Position numbers and translations under genes: made by a program. Below, piece by piece: positions 49,595-58,645 of a DNA stretch of 64,000 nucleotides. The DNA comes from Fictibacillus terranigra (lineage in GTDB: Bacteria > Bacillota > Bacilli > Bacillales > Fictibacillaceae). The notes below the pieces were generated by a model. It searched no databases and was not told the DNA's origin. It saw nothing but the letters and a program-made list of their open reading frames with translations. The stretch covers positions 310,001 to 374,000 of the forward strand of contig NZ_JAUHLN010000004.1 in assembly GCF_030412265.1 (NCBI RefSeq). The letters are read 5' to 3'. The number at the start of each line of letters is the position of its first letter. Positions within the stretch are counted from its first letter, which is position 1.

Positions 49595-50470
49595 ATGAAA
49601 TTGTTCCATGAACTTAAGTATATATCCCCAAAGTCATTTGGCATTGAATTTTTGCACAGTTTTAAAAAGAGTAATGTTCCCGATCTGGCTGCTCAGCTTG
49701 CCTATTATTTTTTGCTGTCGCTTTTTCCTTTTCTTATTTTTTTAATAACCCTGGGAGGAATCTTTATTTCTCCGGAAGAGGCTGTTAAAGTTCTGAATAA
49801 CGTCGTACCTGGTGAATCGATGGATTTAATCAGAGAAAATCTTAAAACAGTGATGGAATCAAAAAAAGGCGGACTGCTATCTTTTGGGATCATCGCTACC
49901 CTATGGTCAGCATCCAATGGAGTCAACGCGGTGATTAAAGCATTAAATGAAGCTTATGGAGTCGAAGAATGCCGCTCATTTGTTATGGCAAGAACTTTAG
50001 CAATTTTTCTTACCATTGGATTGATCATCTCAATCGTTGTCTCCTTGATTCTTCCTGTTTTCGGAAAAATGCTCGGAGAGTTTATCTTCTCTTACCTTGG
50101 ATTAGATCAATTCTTTTTAAGCATGTGGGCGCTGCTCAGGTGGCTGATCAGTTTTGTGGTTATCGCTCTTGTTTTTTCAGTCTTGTATTTTATGGGGCCA
50201 TGCAAGCGGCTTAAATATAGTGAAGTATGGTATGGCGCCATATTTTCCACAGTTGCCTGGCTCATTGTGTCACTTTGCTTCGCCTTCTACGTAGACAGCT
50301 TCGGCAACTATTCCGCAACATACGGAAGCCTTGGAGCCATCATCGTCCTCATGCTTTGGTTTTATTTAACCGGACTTGTCATTATCCTAGGCGGAGTAAT
50401 CAATGCAACGGTTCATAAGTTCAAGATCGACCGGGCGTATGAAAGAGGCCTATTGACGAAAACCAAATAA
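49595..50470 (+). CDS. yfkH: YihY/BrkB family membrane protein (YfkH type)
   Basis: 291 residues, six membrane helices. PDLAAQLAYYFLLSLFPFLI and GLLSFGIIATLWSASNGVNA are the YihY signature, with YGSLGAIIVLMLWFYLTGLV near the end. Once annotated ribonuclease BN, these proteins are now seen as membrane transporters or exporters of unknown substrate. GCGAGGTG precedes ATG; the GTG three codons earlier overlaps that site. The yfk-type neighbours support the symbol. Confidence 0.85.
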   Translation: MKLFHELKYISPKSFGIEFLHSFKKSNVPDLAAQLAYYFLLSLFPFLIFLITLGGIFISPEEAVKVLNNVVPGESMDLIRENLKTVMESKKGGLLSFGIIATLWSASNGVNAVIKALNEAYGVEECRSFVMARTLAIFLTIGLIISIVVSLILPVFGKMLGEFIFSYLGLDQFFLSMWALLRWLISFVVIALVFSVLYFMGPCKRLKYSEVWYGAIFSTVAWLIVSLCFAFYVDSFGNYSATYGSLGAIIVLMLWFYLTGLVIILGGVINATVHKFKIDRAYERGLLTKTK

Positions 50471-50479
50471 GGATTGAGA

Positions 50480-50512
50480 AGGATACCGCCATTTGGCGGT
50501 TTTTTTGTTGGA
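50480..50512 (+). terminator. Rho-independent terminator
   Basis: ACCGCC / GGCGGT stem with seven T after the YihY-type gene. Confidence 0.85.
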
Positions 50513-50637
50513 CAAAAAGACACCTTCATGCATGATTACTTATGGATATCATATGGTATAATGGACGGGGCTTTTTGAGCTGACTCAACATTTGTCATGC
50601 CATTGGCCGGCATCAAGCACGTGAATGGAGAATGATG

Positions 50638-51120
50638 ATGAAGAAGAACAAAAAGCTCAACAAGAGAAGAGCCAGGATAAAATGGAGAAATATCGGCTGG
50701 CTTATGTTCATCGGGTATTTGGCGATTCTGATCTATGCGACCCTGTTTACTTACAACCATTACGTGTACGGGAAATCCATGAACCTTGTGCTTTTTGACA
50801 GCATCCGATTAATGTGGAAAAGCCGGGATTACTGGCTGATTTTTATAAATATAATCGGCAACGTTATTCTATTCTTCCCATTAGGCTTTCTGCCGCCGCT
50901 GATCAACCGGTCGCTGTCTAAGTGGGGACTCATGTTTGTGATTGGGTTTGGGACAAGCTCTATAATTGAAGTCATTCAATATAATTACGCTCATCGAATT
51001 TTCGATATTGATGATATTCTGTTGAACGGGTTTGGAACAATGGTCGGACTCGCTGTGTTTAAGCTATGTGCGCTGATCTACCGAATTATTGAAAATAACA
51101 TACTGAAAAGAAAAAGGTAG
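50638..51120 (+). CDS. VanZ-like family membrane protein
   Basis: About 160 residues with four hydrophobic segments. FINIIGNVILFFPLGFLPPL and the later IEVIQYNYAHRIFDIDDILL with NGFGTMVG are the VanZ-like motifs. VanZ itself gives teicoplanin resistance; most chromosomal homologues have unknown envelope roles. Three consecutive ATG codons follow GGAG; the third has the best spacing. Confidence 0.85.
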   Translation: MKKNKKLNKRRARIKWRNIGWLMFIGYLAILIYATLFTYNHYVYGKSMNLVLFDSIRLMWKSRDYWLIFINIIGNVILFFPLGFLPPLINRSLSKWGLMFVIGFGTSSIIEVIQYNYAHRIFDIDDILLNGFGTMVGLAVFKLCALIYRIIENNILKRKR

Positions 51121-51146
51121 CCGGGAAAGACGGCTGCCTTTTTTAA
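51117..51146 (+). terminator. Rho-independent terminator
   Basis: GTAGCCG / CGGCTGC stem with six T after the VanZ-like gene. Confidence 0.8.
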
Positions 51147-51165
51147 TAGGGCTCATATGGGCAAA

Positions 51166-51212
51166 AAGAATACCCTCTTGCTCTGAAGGACCAGCAAGAG
51201 GGTATCTTAAAC
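51166..51212 (-). terminator. Rho-independent terminator
   Basis: GATACCCTCTTGCT / AGCAAGAGGGTATT stem with T-rich tail on the minus strand, downstream of ykuV. Confidence 0.85.
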
Positions 51213-51214
51213 GC

Positions 51215-51664
51215 TTATTTTGTTTCTTTTCCGAGTACACGGTTCACACGTTTAGTTAGCATTTTCATGCCATCGCCGCCAGCTTGGAAGTGGCGGAGTT
51301 TGCCTTCGTTATCGAATACATAATAAGCAGGTACGTATTGGTTTTCAAATGCGTCGGTGAGCTTGTGCTGATTATCGACAAAGATCGGCTGAGTGATATC
51401 GTGTTCTTTTGCAACTTCTTTTACTTGCTCGAGGTCCAGATCTTTTTCGGAACGAGGCATATGAACAGCTACTACGTTTAGTTCGTCTTTGTAATCATCA
51501 CGGAATTGATTGATGTTTGGCATTGCTTCTTTACAGAGTCCGCAGCTTACAGACCAAAAATGAATGAGTGTAGGTTTGTTGCCGATCAGGTCGGATTTGG
51601 TTACTTCTCCATTTAACCATTCAGTTGCACCATTCAGTTCAGGCATTTCATCACGTAATCTCAT
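51215..51664 (-). CDS. ykuV: Thiol-disulfide oxidoreductase YkuV
   Basis: 149 residues, thioredoxin-like. SVSCGLCKEAMPNINQFRD holds the CxxC active site (CGLC), and VPAYYVFDNEGKLRHFQAGG the cis-Pro loop. It is near-identical in pattern to B. subtilis YkuV, a cytosolic thiol reductase. AAAGGAG lies upstream. The gene upstream on the same strand is an MFS transporter, like ykuC near ykuV in B. subtilis, though 140 bp separate the two. Confidence 0.9.
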   Translation of the reverse strand: MRLRDEMPELNGATEWLNGEVTKSDLIGNKPTLIHFWSVSCGLCKEAMPNINQFRDDYKDELNVVAVHMPRSEKDLDLEQVKEVAKEHDITQPIFVDNQHKLTDAFENQYVPAYYVFDNEGKLRHFQAGGDGMKMLTKRVNRVLGKETK

Positions 51665-51803
51665 GAATAATAGCTCCTTTTTTATAAAAATTATTTATAA
51701 TAATTATTATTTGATTTCAATTATAGTATAAGGAATTTTCGCCGAGAATGCAAAAATATTGCTTTCTATAGTATGTATTCCCAGCGCTTTAATTATTGGC
51801 TTT

Positions 51804-52988
51804 TCAGGACACGTTTTTTTCAGAAGCGGAACGAATGCCGGATCCCTTGTGAATAGGGGTGACCACCAATAAGGTGAGCAGCATGCCGCTGATAGCATAG
51901 ACAAACGCACCGGATTCAAATATTTCTATGAAGTATCCACCGATGAGAGGGCCGCTCATACTTCCTGCACTGAACGCAATACCTGCTAGAATATTGCCTG
52001 CCGGAAGAAGATGCATAGGGAGCAAATCGCTCATATAGGTAATGCCTAAAGAAAATAAGGATCCGACAAACATACCGGCGATAAAGAACAGCACCAGGAA
52101 TACCGGCATACTCCCTCCGGCAAACAAGGTTCCAGTGAATGCGGCAAATCCGATGAGAAGGCAGACGAGCAGAACATTCCTTCTGCCAAATCGGTCGCTC
52201 CATAATCCGAGTGGAAGCTGAAACACGAGACTTCCGATAATAAAAGAAGGCAGCAAGATGGATACCCAATCAATGGGAATTCCATGCCTTAGTGCATAAA
52301 CAGGAAAGGAACCGTTTAGTGTGGCTTCAAGAAACCCGTAGCCAAATGCCGGAAGCAAAGCAACCCATGATAAGCGGATGACTTCCCGGTAGCGGCTCAC
52401 CGTATTCATGCCAGCTTCTTTAGAACTGGCTGATACCGGGTATTCATTGTGGATAAAGGACATAACGAAGAGGGAGACCAGGCAGAAACCTCCCGAAACC
52501 AAAAAAGGAAGTGCTTCACTTAAATCCGCTAAACGTGTCATCAATGGACCGATCCCGAATCCAGCACCAAATGCGATCCCGTAAAGTGCGATGTTCCGGC
52601 CTCTTTTATCGGCAGGGCTGTTGGAGGTCACCCATACCTGGGTAGAAAAATGGAGCATATGGTCGCCCACTCCGATGATCATGCGCAGCGCGAACCAGAA
52701 CCAGAACGTTTTCCACCATGGAAATAAAAATAAAGAAACAGTAACCAAGATCAGACCCGTTACAATAATTTTTTTATACCCGAATGTCCTCATCGGTTTT
52801 TCAATAAATGGCGAGGCAAGAACAATACCGATATAGAGGGCGGTTGCATTTAATCCATTCAACGTAGAAGACGTTCCTGATTCCTCCAGAAGAATCGCAA
52901 TTAAGGGGAGGAGCATCCCCTGCGAAAACCCTGAGATGAAAACGATACTGACCAACACAGAGAATTTCGATCTTGTTAAAACAGCCAT
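51804..52988 (-). CDS. MFS transporter (YkuC-like)
   Basis: 394 residues, twelve membrane helices. The loop 2-3 motif is ASPFIEKPMRTFGYKKI and the second-half copy reads GLWSDRFGRRNVLLV. It belongs to the drug/metabolite efflux part of the MFS; substrate unknown. AAAAGGATG precedes ATG. The linkage to ykuV supports relation to YkuC. Confidence 0.82.
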   Translation of the reverse strand: MAVLTRSKFSVLVSIVFISGFSQGMLLPLIAILLEESGTSSTLNGLNATALYIGIVLASPFIEKPMRTFGYKKIIVTGLILVTVSLFLFPWWKTFWFWFALRMIIGVGDHMLHFSTQVWVTSNSPADKRGRNIALYGIAFGAGFGIGPLMTRLADLSEALPFLVSGGFCLVSLFVMSFIHNEYPVSASSKEAGMNTVSRYREVIRLSWVALLPAFGYGFLEATLNGSFPVYALRHGIPIDWVSILLPSFIIGSLVFQLPLGLWSDRFGRRNVLLVCLLIGFAAFTGTLFAGGSMPVFLVLFFIAGMFVGSLFSLGITYMSDLLPMHLLPAGNILAGIAFSAGSMSGPLIGGYFIEIFESGAFVYAISGMLLTLLVVTPIHKGSGIRSASEKNVS

Positions 52989-53191
52989 AGCAATACATCC
53001 TTTTTTTCAAATGTACTCCTATTCTACAATGAATATCCTTTTTATGCCTTTTTAAACTGTGAATTTAGTAAAAAACAGCCTGTAATCCCGTTTCCAGGTT
53101 TCTTTTTTTTGTGTAAAAAATTGCTATTACTCGTGTATGGATAAATTTCTTCAACAAGAAAAAAATAGGGGTATAAAAGGAGGCAAATCTT

Positions 53192-53974
53192 ATGAAATGG
53201 AACCGCACATTTCTTGTTATAATCATGTTTTTTTCCTTGCTGGCCCAAACGGATGCCGCTGCAGCGTCCCCAACCCGAATACCTAACTCTGTTGTCAGCA
53301 TCTCAAAAGAAAATACGTATCCCAATTCCGCTCAGGATCTGCCTTATTTAGAGCCGAGCAAGCTGGCTAAGTCCATGCTGAAAACCTCGAATGTAGCTAT
53401 TACCAATCCGGATTTAATTCGCATTTTAAACGAATCTGTGATTCATCCATCCAAATTGGCAATCGGGTACAGAGCGAGAATTTTCCTTGGTCAATGGCCG
53501 TTGTCCTATCAGTCAACTGAAACAACGGTGAACTGGGAGTATCAGCAGATAAATTTAAACCGTGTTGATAACCGCGGCGGAAAATCGCTGGCACAACTAC
53601 GGTATCAGCAGCAGGCCCATAAGCGGGTAACGGGAGGTTTGACGGCTGAAATACCGAACAGTGATGCAGTGAAGAAAATGATGCTGATTACGGCAGGAGA
53701 TAAAACAAAACTCCCCCTGTCTTTCCAGACAAATGTGGGGGCTGGAACAAGAAAAGGCAATGTGTATAACATTGCTCCTAAGCAGGTCGGATACTTGGCA
53801 AGCTATGTGCCGGCTGTAAATGAAAGAGGAAGAGTGACGTATGGAGAAGTATACATTGTATTGAAAGGCAGCAAAAGAAAGCTTGAAGTGCAAAATGTTA
53901 CCCAGCAGGGAATTGGGGCTTGGATTCCGGTTCAAGAACATGTATCGTTCAAATTTCATTCTTCCAATATGTAA
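53192..53974 (+). CDS. yfkD: YfkD family secreted protein
   Basis: 260 residues. A signal peptide (KWNRTFLVIIMFFSLLAQTD with AAAA cleavage, about 1-25) is followed by a soluble domain (PNSVVSISKENTYPNSAQDL, FLGQWPLSYQSTETTVNWEY). Length and pattern match YfkD, whose function is unknown. AAAAGGAGG precedes ATG. The yfk-type neighbours on both sides support this. Confidence 0.8.
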   Translation: MKWNRTFLVIIMFFSLLAQTDAAAASPTRIPNSVVSISKENTYPNSAQDLPYLEPSKLAKSMLKTSNVAITNPDLIRILNESVIHPSKLAIGYRARIFLGQWPLSYQSTETTVNWEYQQINLNRVDNRGGKSLAQLRYQQQAHKRVTGGLTAEIPNSDAVKKMMLITAGDKTKLPLSFQTNVGAGTRKGNVYNIAPKQVGYLASYVPAVNERGRVTYGEVYIVLKGSKRKLEVQNVTQQGIGAWIPVQEHVSFKFHSSNM

Positions 53975-54010
53975 AAAAACAGCTCCTTTTAAGGAGCTGT
54001 TTCATTTTTG
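53972..54010. terminator. Bidirectional terminator
   Basis: AAACAGCTCCTT / AAGGAGCTGTTT stem between convergent genes, with A- and T-rich flanks. Confidence 0.9.
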
Positions 54011-54331
54011 CAGTTTGCAATCCTCAACCCACTCTTCACTCCAGCATTGAATCGCATCAATGACAGAACGAAGGGATTTTCCTTTTTCGGTCAAATCATA
54101 TTCGATCCGAACCGGTGTTTCGGGATAGACGTGGCGGGCAACGATCCCTACTGCTTCGAGTTCTTTCATCCGTTCGGTGAGCATTCGGTCACTCATCTCA
54201 GGAATCTGCTTTTTTATATCTTTGAACCTTCGCGATCCTCCCAATAAGACACGGATGATCAAACCCGTCCATTTTTTTCCGATAATATCTATGGTCACTT
54301 CATATTTGGGACACATGGTATTGTAATCCAT
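54002..54331 (-). CDS. HxlR family transcriptional regulator
   Basis: 109 residues of winged helix: the DIIGKKWTGLIIRVLLGGSR segment and FKDIKKQIPEMSDRMLTERM are the HxlR signature. A conserved Cys precedes the helix (TMCPKYEV), a redox or aldehyde sensing position in related HypR/YodB-type proteins. The ATG chosen has GAGGTGA upstream; a GTG four codons earlier overlaps that site. Target genes are not evident nearby. Confidence 0.85.
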   Translation of the reverse strand: MDYNTMCPKYEVTIDIIGKKWTGLIIRVLLGGSRRFKDIKKQIPEMSDRMLTERMKELEAVGIVARHVYPETPVRIEYDLTEKGKSLRSVIDAIQCWSEEWVEDCKLQK

Positions 54332-54449
54332 ACAATCATTCACCTCATGGCATTGATCTTTTGTGGCTGAAAAAGCCTGTTAGATATAGTCTTTCCTTTG
54401 ATAATACTCTCAAAACTTACTAATGTAAAGTTTATAACTTTTTAAATAG

Positions 54450-55559
54450 TTATATTTTGGAAGAAAGTAGAGGAAAATCCCAATCTTTATAGTACGTATC
54501 CTTCACAAGCAGGTTAGGACCGAGGCATTTTACGGCAGGACAGTGACAGCTCAGTGATTTCGCCGTTTCAGTTCTGTTCCATTTGTTATAGGCCTCTAAA
54601 AATGTTGTGTCTTTAATGTTTCCGAGTGAAGGGGTGTCGCCAAAGTCAGTGACGATGATGTCTCCATCAAACAGGTTGACGTTGAGCCGGGACCTTCCAT
54701 CCGGATCATTGCGCACCGTAACGTTCTTTTCCGCATACAGCCGCTTTAGGAGCTCTTGATCTTCAAGGGAGGCAGAGCATGCATAGAAAGGTAGTGTTCC
54801 AAACAGCATCCAGACGTCCTCATTGCGCACATCCAGTAGCCGATGGATCGCAGTGCGTGTCTCAGCCAGGGAAAGGACTTGGAGAGAGCTAGCAAAGTCG
54901 CTGGGATACATCGGGTGGATTTCGTGGCGTTGACATCCCATTTGCTGGATATGTTCATGAATTTTTTCCAGATACGGGAGTGTCGTCTTGTTCAGCATGG
55001 TCTCTGCCGAGACGATGACACCTCTTTTTGTGAGTTCCCGCGCGTTATGGACCATCCGGTCAAAAAGAGCGGTTCTCTGTTCCATGGAGGGTTTGCGCTC
55101 CATCACCGCAAAGCCGATCTCAGCAAAATCTTCTGGTGTTCCCCAGTTGTGAGAAATATGAAGAACATCCAAGTATGGAAGGATAGGCTCATACCGGTTG
55201 AGATCGAGTGTTAGATTTGAATTGATCTGTGTTCGTGCTCCTCGTGCTGAAGCGTATTGAAGAAGAGGCACCACATACTGATCTACTGATTTTTTGGACA
55301 TCATCGGCTCTCCGCCTGTAATTGAAAAAGCACGCAAATCGGGGATTTCATCAAGACGGCGAATGAGAAGTTCGAGCGGAAGCGGTTCCGGGTCCTTCAC
55401 ATTCAGGGTATATCCGACAGCACAATGGGCGCATCTCATGTTGCAAAGGGTAGTGGTCGTTACCTCGATATTGGTAAGTTTCATGGCTCCGTACTGTTCC
55501 ATATCCATGTAGGCTTCCCAAGGGTCATATTGAACGGAAATTGGTTGTTTTACCATCAT
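54450..55559 (-). CDS. yfkAB: Radical SAM / CxCxxxxC motif protein YfkAB
   Basis: 369 residues. The radical SAM cluster ligands are C-x3-C-x2-C in TTTLCNMRCAHC, with the SAM-binding GGEPM. Near the C-terminus CHCPAVKC gives the C-x-C-x4-C motif that names the family. In B. subtilis reference data the gene is split into yfkA and yfkB; here it is intact. Substrate unknown. AAAGGAG precedes two ATG codons. Confidence 0.9.
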   Translation of the reverse strand: MMVKQPISVQYDPWEAYMDMEQYGAMKLTNIEVTTTTLCNMRCAHCAVGYTLNVKDPEPLPLELLIRRLDEIPDLRAFSITGGEPMMSKKSVDQYVVPLLQYASARGARTQINSNLTLDLNRYEPILPYLDVLHISHNWGTPEDFAEIGFAVMERKPSMEQRTALFDRMVHNARELTKRGVIVSAETMLNKTTLPYLEKIHEHIQQMGCQRHEIHPMYPSDFASSLQVLSLAETRTAIHRLLDVRNEDVWMLFGTLPFYACSASLEDQELLKRLYAEKNVTVRNDPDGRSRLNVNLFDGDIIVTDFGDTPSLGNIKDTTFLEAYNKWNRTETAKSLSCHCPAVKCLGPNLLVKDTYYKDWDFPLLSSKI

Positions 55560-55729
55560 TATTGAAAAACTCCTTTTTAAATAAACGGGTAAAAATCAAG
55601 GGTTACGATAACCTATAAATACACCATATGATAACTCAATCCGAGGCAAAGAAAAAGAGCCTATATTTCAAGTTTAAATTGGCAGACAAATGATCCTTTG
55701 TTACAGTATGAAGGAAAGGAGAGGTTACC

Positions 55730-55927
55730 GTGGGTAAATCCATTGAAGATAGATCATCTCAGAAAGAGTATATTGTGCAGCGGGTGGATATGCTGCTACA
55801 GGTACTGGATTCCATTGATGCTGAAACGGCGGGTGTCGAAGAGATCGACCGGATCATCGGCATGCTGGATGACCTTGAGTTGAAGTGCAAACAGTTCCGC
55901 AATAATTGGGAAGAAAAAAATAGATAA
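55730..55927 (+). CDS. SE1561 family small protein (GTG start)
   Basis: 65 residues from GTG with GGAGAGG upstream: GKSIEDRSSQKEYIVQRVDM, then DRIIGMLDDLELKCKQFRNN. This is the helical pattern of the SE1561 family found in Staphylococcus and Bacillus, function unknown. It lies between yfkAB (divergent) and fumA. Confidence 0.8.
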   Translation: MGKSIEDRSSQKEYIVQRVDMLLQVLDSIDAETAGVEEIDRIIGMLDDLELKCKQFRNNWEEKNR

Positions 55928-56022
55928 AGAACGAAAAGTAAGCGCTGTTTTATCCTTTTTGTTATAATGGAGATGGTTTTAATGAGATAAAATTATTCTT
56001 CTATAATAAAAGGGGTTAGAGC

Positions 56023-57567
56023 ATGGAAAAGTTTCAGGAGAGCATGTATAAGCTGATCGTGGAAACATCCACAAACTTGCCAAAAGATGTACGGAGAGCA
56101 ATAGCAGCAGCAAAAATAAGGGAGAATGCAGGGACTCGTGCGGCAATGTCCTTAGATACGATTACGAAGAACATTAAAATGGCCGACGACAATGTCTCAC
56201 CGATCTGTCAGGATACTGGGCTACCGACGTTTAAGATTAAAGTTCCAGTTAACGTTAATCAGATTGAAATGAAAAAGGCAATCAAAAAGGCGGTGGCTGA
56301 AGCTACCGGTGATGCTAAGCTTCGTCCCAATTCCGTAGACTCCATTACTGGGGATAACAGTGGTGACAACCTGGGTGAAGGGACTCCCGTTATTAAATTT
56401 GAACAGTGGGAAGAAGATTACATTGATGTCCGCTTGATCCTAAAGGGAGGCGGCTGTGAAAACAAAAATATTCAATACAGCCTTCCTGCTGAGCTCGAGG
56501 GACTTGGACGTGCCGGGCGCGACCTTGATGGCATTAGAAAGTGCATCATGCATTCCGTTTACCAGGCACAGGGACAAGGCTGCAGTGCAGGGTTCATCGG
56601 TGTCGGCATCGGCGGAGACCGCACGAGTGGATATGAACTCGCCAAAGAAATGCTTTTCCGCTCAGCGGATGATGTGAACCCAAACGAAAATCTTCGCAAA
56701 CTTGAAGAATACGTTATGGAAAACGCCAACAAGCTTGGGATTGGAACGATGGGCTTTGGCGGAGAAACAACGCTCCTGGGCTGTAAAGTGGGAGTGATCA
56801 ATCGGATCCCGGCAAGCTTTTTCGTGTCTGTTGCCTATAATTGCTGGGCTTACCGCCGCTTGGGCGTAAAAATTGATCCGGCTTGCGGTGAGATTCAAGA
56901 ATGGCTCTACCAAGAAGGCGAAGAAGTCGATTTTGAAAAAATGAAAGAGGAAGCGGCAGCTGCACTTGAAGAAAAATCCGAGGTTCGCCAGGTTACGCTT
57001 GAAGCACCGATTACGGAAGAACAAATCCGTCAACTTCGCGTCGGTGATGTGGTTACCATCAATGGAATGATGCACACTGGCCGTGACGCGATCCATAAGT
57101 ATTTAACGGACCATGATGCACCCGTTGATTTGAACGGCCAGATCATTTACCATTGCGGTCCGGTGATGGCCAAGGATGGAGAAGGAAATTGGGTCGTGAA
57201 AGCAGCAGGCCCTACAACCTCCATTCGTGAAGAACCATACCAAGGCGACATCATGAAAAAATTTGGCATCCGTGCGGTTATCGGTAAAGGCGGAATGGGC
57301 AAGAAGACCCTTCAAGCACTGGGCGAGCATGGCGGCGTTTACTTGAACGCCATCGGTGGAGCCGCCCAATACTATGCTGAATGTATGCAGAAGGTAGAAG
57401 GCGTAGACTTGATGGAATTCGGTATTCCTGAAGCGATGTGGCATATTAACGTGAAAGGTTTTACGGCGGTTGTTACAATGGATTCACATGGAAACAGCCT
57501 TCATCAGGATGTCGAGGCCTCATCACTCGAACGTCTTTCTCAGTTTAAAGAACCTGTATTCAAGTAA
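56023..57567 (+). CDS. fumA: Class I fumarate hydratase, single-chain [4Fe-4S] type
   Basis: 514 residues joining the alpha part (ISPICQDTGLPTFKIKVPVN, GGGCENKN, C-terminal GGETTLLGCKVG) and the beta part (from about 330: VGDVVTINGMMHTGRDAIHK, GPTTSIREEPY, GKGGMGKKTL). Conserved Cys in CQDTG and two later positions hold the iron-sulphur cluster. It interconverts fumarate and malate in the TCA cycle; unlike FumC it is oxygen sensitive. AAGGGG precedes ATG, and the gene has its own terminator. Confidence 0.92.
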   Translation: MEKFQESMYKLIVETSTNLPKDVRRAIAAAKIRENAGTRAAMSLDTITKNIKMADDNVSPICQDTGLPTFKIKVPVNVNQIEMKKAIKKAVAEATGDAKLRPNSVDSITGDNSGDNLGEGTPVIKFEQWEEDYIDVRLILKGGGCENKNIQYSLPAELEGLGRAGRDLDGIRKCIMHSVYQAQGQGCSAGFIGVGIGGDRTSGYELAKEMLFRSADDVNPNENLRKLEEYVMENANKLGIGTMGFGGETTLLGCKVGVINRIPASFFVSVAYNCWAYRRLGVKIDPACGEIQEWLYQEGEEVDFEKMKEEAAAALEEKSEVRQVTLEAPITEEQIRQLRVGDVVTINGMMHTGRDAIHKYLTDHDAPVDLNGQIIYHCGPVMAKDGEGNWVVKAAGPTTSIREEPYQGDIMKKFGIRAVIGKGGMGKKTLQALGEHGGVYLNAIGGAAQYYAECMQKVEGVDLMEFGIPEAMWHINVKGFTAVVTMDSHGNSLHQDVEASSLERLSQFKEPVFK

Positions 57568-57573
57568 AGGTGG

Positions 57574-57613
57574 TGGAAGCTGGCCCGTGCGGCCGGCTCC
57601 ATTTTTTTTTTCG
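57574..57613 (+). terminator. Rho-independent terminator
   Basis: GGAGCC / GGCTCC-type GC-rich stem with ten T after fumA. Confidence 0.9.
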
Positions 57614-57725
57614 TTATTGGGCGCTTCAACATTCCTTATGGCAGATACTCCCTCGTATGCTTTTATATCAGATAAAGAAACTAAAAGTACATGATATATA
57701 TAAAGCATGGAAAGGAGTGAACGAC

Positions 57726-58550
57726 ATGAAAAAATGGAAAATCCGTCTAATCATTGCGGCAGTTTTTTTCATGATCTCCACCAATTCAGTACAAGCGGGA
57801 CCCGTCATTTCGTCTAATACAAGGTACGAATGGTATTTCCAGAAGAGAGGAAATGAAATGCCGCCGACAACGGATCAGCGCTATTTGCAGCTGTTAAAAA
57901 AGTATGATGGCCTGTTTCTTGGTGACCCCAAACGAAAAGATATTTATTTGACATTTGATAACGGCTATGAGAATGGCTTTACGGACGATGTCCTTGATAC
58001 ATTAAAAAGCAGAAAAGTTCCGGCGGCATTTTTTGTTACGGGGCACTTTATCAACACACACCCTGATTTGATTAAACGAATGGCAAATGAAGGCCACACT
58101 GTTGGGAACCATACGAATCATCATCCAGATATGACGACGATCAGCGAGCAGCGGATGGAAGAAGAACTGACGGCAGTCAAAGAGAAATATACACAAATCA
58201 CTGGAAAACAAGAGATGCATTATCTTCGTCCGCCAAGAGGCGTCTTCAGTGAACGGTCCATCGCTATATCTAAGCAATTGGGATACACCCATGTGTTTTG
58301 GTCGCTCGCATTTGTTGATTGGCAGGTTGACCGTCAGCAAGGATGGCAATACTCCTATAACCATATCATGAAACAAATTCATCCTGGGTGTATTCTGTTA
58401 CTGCACACCGTATCACGAGATAATGCGGAAGCCCTCGGAAAAGCAATAGATGATCTTAAGAAGCGAGGATATACTTTCAAAAGCCTGGATGATCTGGCTT
58501 CACAAAGCATCCAGAATGAACAAGTGAAGGAATCACCCAAAAAGCCTTGA
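57726..58550 (+). CDS. pdaA: Delta-lactam-biosynthetic N-acetylmuramic acid deacetylase
   Basis: 274 residues. Signal peptide about 1-25 (IIAAVFFMISTNSVQAG). NodB-type polysaccharide deacetylase motifs: TFDNGYENG, HTNHHP, LRPPRG and LLHTVS. The family makes muramic delta-lactam in spore cortex together with CwlD, needed for cortex lysis at germination. GGAAAGGAG precedes ATG. An upstream 52-codon extension of the frame covers a terminator and is not coding. Confidence 0.9.
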   Translation: MKKWKIRLIIAAVFFMISTNSVQAGPVISSNTRYEWYFQKRGNEMPPTTDQRYLQLLKKYDGLFLGDPKRKDIYLTFDNGYENGFTDDVLDTLKSRKVPAAFFVTGHFINTHPDLIKRMANEGHTVGNHTNHHPDMTTISEQRMEEELTAVKEKYTQITGKQEMHYLRPPRGVFSERSIAISKQLGYTHVFWSLAFVDWQVDRQQGWQYSYNHIMKQIHPGCILLLHTVSRDNAEALGKAIDDLKKRGYTFKSLDDLASQSIQNEQVKESPKKP

Positions 58551-58566
58551 TCAAGGCTTTTTTTCA
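58540..58566 (+). terminator. Rho-independent terminator
   Basis: AAAAGCCTTGATCAAGGCTTTT stem with T-run, overlapping the end of pdaA. Confidence 0.85.
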
Positions 58567-58645
58567 TCGTTATTGGACATGTTAGTGGGAACAGGAGTGT
58601 AAACAATGCTATAATGGATCGAAAAAATTATTTTGAGAGAAGTGA